Source: Thermoanaerobaculales bacterium
GTDB lineage: Bacteria; Acidobacteriota; Thermoanaerobaculia; Thermoanaerobaculales; Sulfomarinibacteraceae
Assembly: GCA_025456385.1 (NCBI GenBank)
Contig: JALOKS010000001.1
Location: 1-37,126 of the forward strand
Direction of reading: 5' to 3'
DNA: 37,126 nt
In this document: positions 22,603-29,927 of the stretch, in pieces
How the letters are laid out: each line of letters starts with the position of its first letter
Position numbering within the stretch: the first letter of the stretch is position 1
The notes under the pieces: model-generated
What the model was told of the DNA's origin: nothing
The model's input: the letters and a program-made list of their open reading frames with translations, nothing else
Databases searched by the model: none
Translations under genes and position numbers: made by a program

Positions 22603-23872
22603 CCCGCGCGCCCGCCACCAGCCCCTCCCAGGCGGCCCAGAAGCCCGGGAAGGACTTGCCGACACAGCTGCCGTCGTCGACCGTGAGAGGCCCCGCCGCC
22701 AGCGCTGCGACCGCCATCGCCATCGCCACGCGGTGATCGCCCGCGGCGGTCACCGGGCGCGCCGCACCGCTCTGCCGCCGGAGGGGCGAGGCGACGGTCA
22801 GCGCCGACTCCCCCACCTCGAGGACCGCCCCGAGCCCGCGGAGGTTGGCGACCATCACCGTGAGTCGGTCGCTCTCCTTGTGCGCCAGGTTGCCGAGGCC
22901 GGTGAGACGGGAGCCCGGCGGGGCGCAGGCCGCCACCACCGCGAGCGCCGGGAAGAGATCGGGCGTGCTCTCGAGGTCGGCCGCAATCGGGTCTGCGACC
23001 GGCCCGCTCGCCGAGACCCACTCCCCCTGCCAGGCGCACCTGAGACCGGCGGCGGCGAGCACCTCCAGAACCGCACGGTCGCCCTGCCGGCTGCGCGGGT
23101 CGAGAGGGCCGACGGTGACCCGACCGCCGGTGACCGCAGCAGCCGCGAGCAGGAACGCGGCCGCCGACCAGTCACCCTCGACCGTGAGGGTGCTCGGGCG
23201 CAGCCCTCCGGCAGGCACCTGCCAGAGCCGCCGGTCGGCGCTCGCCACCACCTCCGAGCCGAAGGCGCGGAGGACCTCGCTCGTCAGGTCGAGGTAGGGT
23301 GCGGAGGGCAGGGGACCGGCCACCTCGAGCTCGAGCCCCTGCTGCATCAGCGGCGCCGCCAGCAGCAGGGACGAGACGAACTGTGAGGACAGCCCGGGCC
23401 GAATCGCGGCTCGCCCGCCGGCGAGCCGGTGGCCCTCGACCGTGGCCGGCAGAAAGCCGCCCGCGGCCTCGATCCGCGCCCCGAGAGCCCCCAGCACCTC
23501 CAGCAGGGGCGCCATCGGGCGCTCGCGCAGGCGCGGGCTGCCGTCGACGGTCGCCCGGCCGGGAAGCGCCGCGAGCAGCCCCAGGATCAGGCGCGCGCCG
23601 GTGCCGGAGTCGGCGAGATCGAGAAGCGGCCGCCCGGCGGGGGTCGAACGTCCGCCGACGGTGACCTCGTCGCGCCACTCCACGGGCCAGCCGGCAGCGG
23701 CCAGGGCCGCGGCGAGGACCCGGGTGTCACCGCAGTCCAGCGGCCGGCGGATCCTGCCTCCGCCGGCGGCCGCCGCCGCGATCAGCGCCCGGTTGCTGAT
23801 GCTCTTGGAGCTCGGGACCTCGACCGCCGCGTCGAGCTCCGCGTGCGGTCCCGGGAGCTCGCGCGGGATCAC
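22595..23872 (-). CDS. aroA: 3-phosphoshikimate 1-carboxyvinyltransferase (EPSP synthase)
   Basis: A 425-residue EPSP synthase, which joins shikimate-3-phosphate and phosphoenolpyruvate in the shikimate pathway. Signatures include VPSSKSISNRALIAAA near the N-terminus, DSGTGARLILGLLA, the SSQFVSSLLLAAPL stretch, EGDWSAAAFLLAAA, and NLAHKESDRLTVM with DHRVAMAMAVAAL towards the end. GTG 23872 overlaps the stop of the lpxH-like gene in GTGA. It overlaps the sigma-54 activator by 8 nt, so the three genes are probably one transcript. Confidence 0.95.
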   Translation of the reverse strand: MIPRELPGPHAELDAAVEVPSSKSISNRALIAAAAAGGGRIRRPLDCGDTRVLAAALAAAGWPVEWRDEVTVGGRSTPAGRPLLDLADSGTGARLILGLLAALPGRATVDGSPRLRERPMAPLLEVLGALGARIEAAGGFLPATVEGHRLAGGRAAIRPGLSSQFVSSLLLAAPLMQQGLELEVAGPLPSAPYLDLTSEVLRAFGSEVVASADRRLWQVPAGGLRPSTLTVEGDWSAAAFLLAAAAVTGGRVTVGPLDPRSRQGDRAVLEVLAAAGLRCAWQGEWVSASGPVADPIAADLESTPDLFPALAVVAACAPPGSRLTGLGNLAHKESDRLTVMVANLRGLGAVLEVGESALTVASPLRRQSGAARPVTAAGDHRVAMAMAVAALAAGPLTVDDGSCVGKSFPGFWAAWEGLVAGARDG

Positions 23873-24642
23873 GGGCCGGCGCTCCCCTCTCGCACCGGAG
23901 GGCCGTCGGCGAGCGCGAGCGGCAGCGGCTCGAGGCGCTCGCCGACGAGGGCCCAGGAGCCGTCGTCTGCGACCAGCACCGAGGTCCTCGTGTCGAGCCA
24001 GGCCGGCATCACCAGCGCCTCGCGCTCGCCGCTGCGCCGCAGCCACGGCGAGTGGAAGTGCCCCCAGAGGACGACATCCACACCCTCGGCCCAGGCCGCC
24101 TCGGCGCTCCGCTCGAGGTCGGCGACGGGCTTGAAGAAGCGGAACCTGCGGTTCGTCATCGCGAGGTGGGCCTCCATGCGGCGGACGATGGACGTCGCCA
24201 GCCCGCGCGGCAGCAGTCGCGCCCACAGCCTGGCCGCCGCCGACTTCGAGATCGTCGACCAGAAGCGGTACTGGAGGTCGCGGCGGTTGACGAGATCGCC
24301 GTGCACGAGCTCGAAGACCCGGCCGCCGGCACTGAACCGGTAGCTCCGCCCGCTCCAGTCGAGCTCGGCGGCGAGCTCGGGCTCGTCGAGGAAGAAGTCG
24401 CGGTTGCCCTCGACCACGACCAGCCGGAGGCCGCGACCGCGCAGCTCGCGCCACACGCCCAGCACCTGCCGCACCGACGCCGTCCAGAACTTGGACATGC
24501 CGATCAGGTACTGGAAGGCGTCGCCGAGATAGATGATCTCGGCGACGCCCTCCTCTTCGGCCGCGCGCAGCAGCGCGATCATCGCCGCCGCGTCGTCGGC
24601 GCCCTGCCCGACGTGCGAGTCCGCGACGATCAGGCGTTTCAT
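23869..24642 (-). CDS. LpxH-like metallophosphoesterase
   Basis: A 257-residue calcineurin-like phosphoesterase. The metal-binding motifs are in order: ADSH (DxH), YLGDAFQYL (GD), VEGNRDFFL (GNRD), LVHGDLVNRRD (H), and LWGHFHSPW (GHxH). GNRDF and HGD followed by an RDLQYRFW stretch match UDP-2,3-diacylglucosamine hydrolases of the LpxH group, fitting with lpxB in this window. The cytosolic enzyme would make lipid X. The start could be ATG 24642 or ATG 24651; neither has a ribosome binding site, and 24642 gives the usual N-terminus. Other phosphoesterase substrates remain possible. Confidence 0.8.
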   Translation of the reverse strand: MKRLIVADSHVGQGADDAAAMIALLRAAEEEGVAEIIYLGDAFQYLIGMSKFWTASVRQVLGVWRELRGRGLRLVVVEGNRDFFLDEPELAAELDWSGRSYRFSAGGRVFELVHGDLVNRRDLQYRFWSTISKSAAARLWARLLPRGLATSIVRRMEAHLAMTNRRFRFFKPVADLERSAEAAWAEGVDVVLWGHFHSPWLRRSGEREALVMPAWLDTRTSVLVADDGSWALVGERLEPLPLALADGPPVREGSAGP

Positions 24643-24722
24643 GCCGGCCATGGTAGCGCAGGCCGGGAGGTCGTCACACGTTGGAACGACGCACGCTCGA
24701 ACGACGGGACCGCCTGTGCCGG

Positions 24723-25808
24723 CTAGCCGTTGCGGCGCGCGAACTCCTCCATGAAGGCGCACAGCGCCTGCACTCCTGCCAGCGGCATCGCGTTGTAGAT
24801 CGAAGCGCGGCAGCCGCCGACCGAGCGGTGGCCCTTCAGCCCGACCATGCCCTGGGCCTTGGCCTCCGCCACGAACTTCGCTTCCAGCTCCTCGCTCGGG
24901 AGCCGGAACACGACGTTCATGAATGAGCGGCTCGCCGGGTCGACCGGGCAGCGGTAGAACGCGGGGTGCGCCTCGATGGTCCCGTAGAGCAGCCCACCCT
25001 TCTGCCGGTTGCGCGCCTCCATCGCCGCGAGCCCGCCCTCGTCGCGCACCCACTCGAGGACGTTCCGGACCATGTAGATGGCGAAGGTCGGGGGCGTGTT
25101 GTAGAGCGACTCGTTGTCGGCGAAGGTGCTGTAGCGCAGCATGGTCGGCAGCTTGCCGTTCGCCTTCTCGAGCCAGGACTTGCGGACGATGACGATCGTC
25201 ACCCCGGACGGGCCGACGTTCTTCTGGGCGCCGGCATAGATGAGGTGGAAGCGATTCGCGTCGAAGGGTCGCCAGAGAAAGTCCGACGACATGTCGGCGA
25301 CCAGCGGGACCTGGCCGCTGTCGGGGAAGTCGTGGAACTGGGTCCCCTTGATGGTGTTGTTCGAGGTGACGTGGAGGTAGGCCGCCGCCGGGTCGAGCTC
25401 GTACTCGCCGGGTCCCGGGATGCGCGTGAAGCCGCCTGGCTCGCCGGTCGCGGCGGCGCGCGCCGAGGCGACGATCTTCGCCTCCTTGAGGGCCTTCTGC
25501 GACCAGGAGCCGGTGACGACGTAGTCGGCCGATCCGCCCGGCGGGATGAAGTTCATCGGCACCATCGCGAACTGGAGCGATGCGCCGCCCTGGATGAAGA
25601 GGACCAGATGGTCGTCATCGAGGCCGAGGAGAGCCTTCAGCAGGTCCATGGCCTCGTGATGCACGGCGTCGTACTGCGCCGAGCGGTGCGAGATCTCGAG
25701 CACCGACATGCCGGTGCCGGCCCAATCGGGCATGTCGGCCTTGGCACGCTCGATGGCGGGCGCGGGGAGAATCGCCGGCCCGGCGTAGAAGTTCAAGGTT
25801 GTGCTCAT
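24723..25808 (-). CDS. serC: Phosphoserine aminotransferase
   Basis: A 361-residue PLP enzyme that converts 3-phosphohydroxypyruvate to 3-phosphoserine in serine synthesis. It starts LNFYAGPAILP, with MSVLEISHRS, FIQGGASLQFAMVPMNF, DMSSDFLWRP and the PLP lysine K196 in YAGAQKNVGPSG. It ends ALCAFMEEFARRNG. ATG 25808 has an excellent GGAGGCGACC before it. It lies 9 nt after serA in the same operon as the DUF1015 gene. Confidence 0.96.
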   Translation of the reverse strand: MSTTLNFYAGPAILPAPAIERAKADMPDWAGTGMSVLEISHRSAQYDAVHHEAMDLLKALLGLDDDHLVLFIQGGASLQFAMVPMNFIPPGGSADYVVTGSWSQKALKEAKIVASARAAATGEPGGFTRIPGPGEYELDPAAAYLHVTSNNTIKGTQFHDFPDSGQVPLVADMSSDFLWRPFDANRFHLIYAGAQKNVGPSGVTIVIVRKSWLEKANGKLPTMLRYSTFADNESLYNTPPTFAIYMVRNVLEWVRDEGGLAAMEARNRQKGGLLYGTIEAHPAFYRCPVDPASRSFMNVVFRLPSEELEAKFVAEAKAQGMVGLKGHRSVGGCRASIYNAMPLAGVQALCAFMEEFARRNG

Positions 25809-25817
25809 GGTCGCCTC

Positions 25818-26699
25818 CTATGCGGTGTGCTGCTGGAAGTCCTCGAGAATCCTGACCACGACGTCGCCGATGCGCAGCATGTTCTCACGGGTCGAGGCGC
25901 CGAGGTGCGGAGTCATGATCGCGTTCGGCGCGTCATAGAGAGGGCACGCCGCATCCGGCGGGTCGCTCATGAACACGTCGGTGGCGTACGCGCGGACCTT
26001 GGCCGAGCGCAGCGCCGCGACGAGGTCCTGCTCGTTCACGCAGCCGCCGCGCGCGGTGTTGATGATGGTCACGCCGTCCTTCATCTGCGCAATCGTATCC
26101 GCGTTGATCATGCCCCGGGTGCTGTCGGTCAGCGGCACATGCAGCGAGATGTAGTCGGCCTGGCCGAACAGCGCATCGAGGCTGACCAGGTCGACGCACT
26201 CGTGGCTCTTCAGCAGGGGGTCGTAGGCGATGACTCTCATGCCGAAGGCTATGGCGCGCCGCGCGAGCTCGGTGCCGATGTTGCCGGCGCCCACCAGGCC
26301 CAGGGTCTTGCCCATCAGCTCGCTGCGCTTGAGCTCTTTCTTGAGCCACTTCCGCCCGCTCATCGCGACATGCCCGTCCACGAGCCTGGTCGGCACCGCG
26401 ATCATCAGAGCGAAGGCCAGCTCGGCCACCGCGACCGCCGAGGCCTCGGCGGTGTTGAAGACCTGGATGCCCTTCGACCGCGCGTACTCGACGTCGATGT
26501 TGTCGAGACCGACGCCGCCGCGGATGATCAACCGCAGGTTCGTCGCCTGGTCGATGTAGTCGCGGGTGCACTTGGTCTTCGAGCGCACGAGCACGACGTC
26601 GACCTCGGCGAGCCGGGCCTTGTCCTCGGTCACCTCACCGAAAACCTCGAGCTTGGCGGGCAGCGACGGATCGAAGGCGTCTGAGATCAGAATCTTCAT
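25818..26699 (-). CDS. serA: D-3-phosphoglycerate dehydrogenase, short form
   Basis: A 293-residue D-2-hydroxyacid dehydrogenase. It has the catalytic Arg in IIRGGVGLDNID (R60), the NAD motif LVGAGNIGTELARR (137-142 GAGNIG), NTARGGCVNE and TPHLGASTREN with the catalytic His. The ACT regulatory domain found in longer SerA is absent, so serine feedback by that route is unlikely. Its place between the DUF1015 gene and serC makes phosphoglycerate dehydrogenase more likely than another hydroxyacid dehydrogenase. ATG 26699 follows GGGAGGGAAGC. Confidence 0.92.
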   Translation of the reverse strand: MKILISDAFDPSLPAKLEVFGEVTEDKARLAEVDVVLVRSKTKCTRDYIDQATNLRLIIRGGVGLDNIDVEYARSKGIQVFNTAEASAVAVAELAFALMIAVPTRLVDGHVAMSGRKWLKKELKRSELMGKTLGLVGAGNIGTELARRAIAFGMRVIAYDPLLKSHECVDLVSLDALFGQADYISLHVPLTDSTRGMINADTIAQMKDGVTIINTARGGCVNEQDLVAALRSAKVRAYATDVFMSDPPDAACPLYDAPNAIMTPHLGASTRENMLRIGDVVVRILEDFQQHTA

Positions 26700-26716
26700 G
26701 CTTCCCTCCCCGGGCA

Positions 26717-27958
26717 TCAGTCGTCGAGCGGCCTCACCAGGAGACCGGAACGGAGCTTCGGTTCGAACCAGGTCGATTTGGGCGGCATCACGAGGCCTGC
26801 GTCCGCGACCGCGAACAGCTGCGCGATCGAGGTCGGATGGAGCGCGAAGGCGACGGCCCACTTTCCGGAGTCCACGAGCCGCTCGAGCTCCGCGAGCCCG
26901 CGAATGCCGCCGACGAAGTCGATCCTCTCGTCCGAGCGCGGGTCGCCGATGCCGAGCACCGGGCCGAGGAGGTTGTCCTGCAGGATCGCGACGTCGAGGC
27001 TCCGAACCGGGTCGGTGGCCGGATAGCTCCCCGCCTTCGCCCGCAGGAGGTACCACGCGTGGTCCAGGTACATGCCGAAGGCGGTCGGGGCCGGCGGACG
27101 ACCGTCCTCGCCAGGCGCGAGATCGAAGCGCTCGCCGATCCGCGCCAGCAGGGCCTCGCGCCCGAGCCCGTTGAGGTCGCGCACCACCCGGTTGTAGTCC
27201 AGGATCTTCATCTCCCGGTCGGGGAAGATGACCGCGAGGAAGAAGTTGTACGCCTCCTCCCCGGTGTGCTTCGGGTTGGCCTCCCGGCGCAGGGTCCGGA
27301 TGCGCGTGGCGGCCGCCGAGCGGTGGTGGCCGTCCGCCACGTAGAGAGCCGGGACGGAGCTGAAGGCGGCCGCGAGAGCCTCACGGTCCTGCGGCCGTTC
27401 GACAACCCACAGCACGTGCTGAATGCCGTCCGGCGCGACGAAGTCGTAGAGCGGCGCTCCCGCAGTCAGGCGTGCGACGAGGGCGTCGATCTCGGGGCGC
27501 GCTTTGTAGGTCAGGAACACCGGGCCGGTGTTGGCGTTGAGCGCGTCCACGTGTCGCGTGCGGTCGTCCTCCTTCACCCGGCGGGTGTGCTCGTGCTTTT
27601 TGATCCGGTCGTTCTCGTACTCGTCGATGCTCGCCCCGGCCACCAGCCCGGTCTGCACGTGGTCCCCCATCCGCTGCCGGTAGAGGTAGAAGGCGGGTGC
27701 GGCCTCGCGCACGAAGACGCCGTCCTCCTGCAGGCGGCGGAGGTTCTCCGCGCCCTTGGCGTAGACCTCGGGAGAGTAGACATCGGTCCCGGGTGGGAGG
27801 TCGATCTCGGGTTTGTTCACGTGCAGGAAGGACAGCTGGTTGTCGGCTGCCATCGCACGCGCCTCGTCGCTCGACAGCACGTCATAGGGCGGGCTCGCGA
27901 CCCGGGCCGCGAGCTCCGGTCGCGGGCGCCACGCGCGAAAGGCTTCGATTCGGGCCAT
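26717..27958 (-). CDS. DUF1015 family protein in the serine operon
   Basis: A 413-residue protein of the DUF1015 family: MARIEAFRAWRP, SPPYDVLSSDEA (about 22-33), FLHVNKPE, HEHTRRVKEDDRTRH (122-136) and VADGHHRSAAATR (208-219). DGHHR resembles the conserved motif of ParB/SerK-like folds. It is the first gene before serA and serC, a pairing seen in many bacteria. No serB is in the window. Acting on serine or phosphoserine is an inference. ATG 27958 follows GGGGAGGACAGGG. Confidence 0.88.
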   Translation of the reverse strand: MARIEAFRAWRPRPELAARVASPPYDVLSSDEARAMAADNQLSFLHVNKPEIDLPPGTDVYSPEVYAKGAENLRRLQEDGVFVREAAPAFYLYRQRMGDHVQTGLVAGASIDEYENDRIKKHEHTRRVKEDDRTRHVDALNANTGPVFLTYKARPEIDALVARLTAGAPLYDFVAPDGIQHVLWVVERPQDREALAAAFSSVPALYVADGHHRSAAATRIRTLRREANPKHTGEEAYNFFLAVIFPDREMKILDYNRVVRDLNGLGREALLARIGERFDLAPGEDGRPPAPTAFGMYLDHAWYLLRAKAGSYPATDPVRSLDVAILQDNLLGPVLGIGDPRSDERIDFVGGIRGLAELERLVDSGKWAVAFALHPTSIAQLFAVADAGLVMPPKSTWFEPKLRSGLLVRPLDD

Positions 27959-27999
27959 ATCCCTGTCCTCCCCGCACATCCGGCAGCTTCGCCGAGCAC

Positions 28000-28014
28000 G
28001 TGAAATCTATCACA
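28000..28014 (-). promoter_or_regulatory. Extended -10 promoter with overlapping Crp-like palindrome (DUF1015-serA-serC)
   Basis: On the minus strand, TGTGATAGATTTCACG contains GTGA-N6-TCAC (28000-28013), the core of a Crp-type site. Its middle, TGATAGATT, also reads as an extended -10 (TGn plus TAGATT, 28009-28004). Transcription would start near 27997, 39 nt before the DUF1015 start. A regulator bound here would cover the -10, so it would repress. No good -35 is seen. Confidence 0.5.
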
Positions 28015-28052
28015 TGCCCGGGTGGACGGCTAGATACCGGGTTCGCGCCCGC

Positions 28053-28640
28053 TCAGGAGAGGGTGAGGCGGAGGCGGATCGGGGCCTCCCAACCCTCCGC
28101 CATGACGGTGAGGAAGAAAGGCCTGCCCGCCTCGAGCTGGCGCGGGCGCTCGAAGTACATGAGGTCGGCCATGCCGTAGCCCTGGGGCAGAGTGACCACG
28201 TCCCGGGCGGTGCCGCCGCGGGTGACCTGGAGGTCGGGAAAGAAGTTCGTCTGCGAGAAGCGGCCAGAGCTCGCCCACACCTGCCACGGGATCCCGCCGG
28301 TGCTGACCATCCGCCGGTCCATCGAGATCCTCCCGTAGCCCTTGCGCCACTCCCGCACCGTCGGCATCGGGTAGAGCACCTCATCGAGGTCGCTCAGCCA
28401 GAAGCTCTCGCGGTCGAGCGTTATCTTGGCCGCCGCGAGGTTCTGGACGCCGATCACCATCGGTACGAAGGGCTCCTTATCGCGCTGCCCGGTGAGGCTG
28501 AGGTTGGCCCACACCTTGCCGGAGGCGTCCTCGGCGACGAACAGGATCTGCGACGGCTCGTCGTCGTACCCGCCCACCGAACCGGCCACGGCCACCGCCA
28601 CCCCGAGCGCGCCGACGACTGCAACGAGCCACTGCCGCAT
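28053..28640 (-). CDS. Secreted protein of unknown function
   Basis: A 195-residue protein with a signal peptide (about 1-22, LVAVVGALGVAVAVAGSVGG) and a mature part rich in beta-type sequence. No cysteine in the mature part was seen, so it is not a lipoprotein. Features include VWANLSLTGQRDKEPFVPMVIGV and a C-terminal FFLTVMAEGWEAPIRLRLTLS. ATG 28640 follows GAGGGGG. I do not recognise a family. The gene is divergent from the MFS gene, 102 nt away. Confidence 0.7.
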   Translation of the reverse strand: MRQWLVAVVGALGVAVAVAGSVGGYDDEPSQILFVAEDASGKVWANLSLTGQRDKEPFVPMVIGVQNLAAAKITLDRESFWLSDLDEVLYPMPTVREWRKGYGRISMDRRMVSTGGIPWQVWASSGRFSQTNFFPDLQVTRGGTARDVVTLPQGYGMADLMYFERPRQLEAGRPFFLTVMAEGWEAPIRLRLTLS

Positions 28641-28742
28641 CACCACCCCCTCGTACCCGCACCCTCGGCAACGCGTCCCGAGAGCCGTGTGTTCCAGAGC
28701 CGCGCGTAGAATACCCCCTGCTCGGCTCGGCCGACTGCGGTC

Positions 28743-29927
28743 ATGGTATCGAGAGACCTCCGACGCGCGCTCCTCGCCACCGTCTTCTTCGGGGCGGCCT
28801 CCGGCATCTTCACCGCGAGCCTCAACAACTATCTGGCCGAGGTCCACCATCTCGACGCCCAGGCGCGGGGCTGGCTCGAGCTGCCGCGCGAGCTCCCGGG
28901 CTTCCTGATCATGTTCGTCGCCGGCGCCATGCTCACCGTCTTCCGCGAAAGCCAGATGGCGGCCGCCGCGATGCTCCTGAGCGCCCTCGGCGCCGTCGGC
29001 CTCGGCTACCTCGCTCCCGGGCACGCGACCCTGGTGGTCTTCATCGTCATCTGGTCGCTGGGGGATCACATCATCTTCGCGGTCGAAGGACCGATCGGCC
29101 TCAAGCTCGCCGAGGGCGGCAAGGAGGGCCGGCGCCTCGGCCAGTTCGGAGGCGCCCGCAACCTCGGCACGATCGTCGGCGTCGGCGCGATCTTCCTCCT
29201 CGCCCGTCTCGTCGGCGACCGCTTCTCCCTCTTCTACGCGATCGCGGGTGCGTCCGCACTCGCCGCCGGCATTCTCTACGCCGGCCTCGGCGTCGGCCGT
29301 GGGGAGGCTCCGTCGCGCCGGCTCGTCTACAAGCGCAGGTACAACCTCTTCTACGCGATCTCGGCGCTGTTCGGCATCCGCAAGCAGATCTTCCTCGCGT
29401 TCGGCGCCTGGGTGCTGGTCGAGATCCACGGGGTCTCGGTCAGCACCATCGCCCTGCTGTACTTCATCGCCGCCACCCTGGGCGTGGTCTGCCGCCCCCT
29501 GCTCGGCGAGGTCATCGACTGGCTCGGGGAACGCACGGTGCTCGCCGTCGACGAGCTGCTCCTCCTCGCCATCTGCCTGACCTACGCCTTCGCGTCCGAT
29601 CTGCTGCCGGGTCCGGTGGCGTTGTACGCGCTGTACGCGGCCTACGTTCTCGACATGGTGCTGTTCGCGCTGCGCGTCGCCCGTACCACCTACCTCAGCA
29701 AGATCGTCGACGACCCGGCCGACATCACCCCCACGATCTCCATGGGCCTCACCATCGACCACGCCGTCGCCATGACCCTGCCGGTCCTCTCCGGGTACAT
29801 CTGGGAGGCCTACGGCTTCCGCTGGGTCTTCATCCTCGCCGGCGCCATCGCACTCGCCGGCTTCTTCGTCTGCCTGCGCATCCGAATCCCCGAGCGGTCA
29901 GGGATCAACGGTCAACGTCGACCATAG
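28743..29927 (+). CDS. MFS transporter
   Basis: A 394-residue membrane protein with about 12 membrane segments, such as ALLATVFFGAASGIFTASL at the start and WVFILAGAIALAGFFVCLRI at the end. Between helices 6 and 7 is the usual basic loop (EAPSRRLVYKRRYN). No substrate can be assigned; classical motif A is weak. ATG 28743 has no clear ribosome binding site. Its last 23 nt overlap the end of the convergent M14 peptidase gene. Confidence 0.85.
   Translation: MVSRDLRRALLATVFFGAASGIFTASLNNYLAEVHHLDAQARGWLELPRELPGFLIMFVAGAMLTVFRESQMAAAAMLLSALGAVGLGYLAPGHATLVVFIVIWSLGDHIIFAVEGPIGLKLAEGGKEGRRLGQFGGARNLGTIVGVGAIFLLARLVGDRFSLFYAIAGASALAAGILYAGLGVGRGEAPSRRLVYKRRYNLFYAISALFGIRKQIFLAFGAWVLVEIHGVSVSTIALLYFIAATLGVVCRPLLGEVIDWLGERTVLAVDELLLLAICLTYAFASDLLPGPVALYALYAAYVLDMVLFALRVARTTYLSKIVDDPADITPTISMGLTIDHAVAMTLPVLSGYIWEAYGFRWVFILAGAIALAGFFVCLRIRIPERSGINGQRRP

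Noticed and set aside
28053..29762. A 569-codon minus-strand frame running opposite the MFS gene into the secreted-protein gene
   Set aside because: The first part is an acidic low-complexity shadow of the MFS gene. Only the part from ATG 28640, with ribosome binding site and signal peptide, is a gene.
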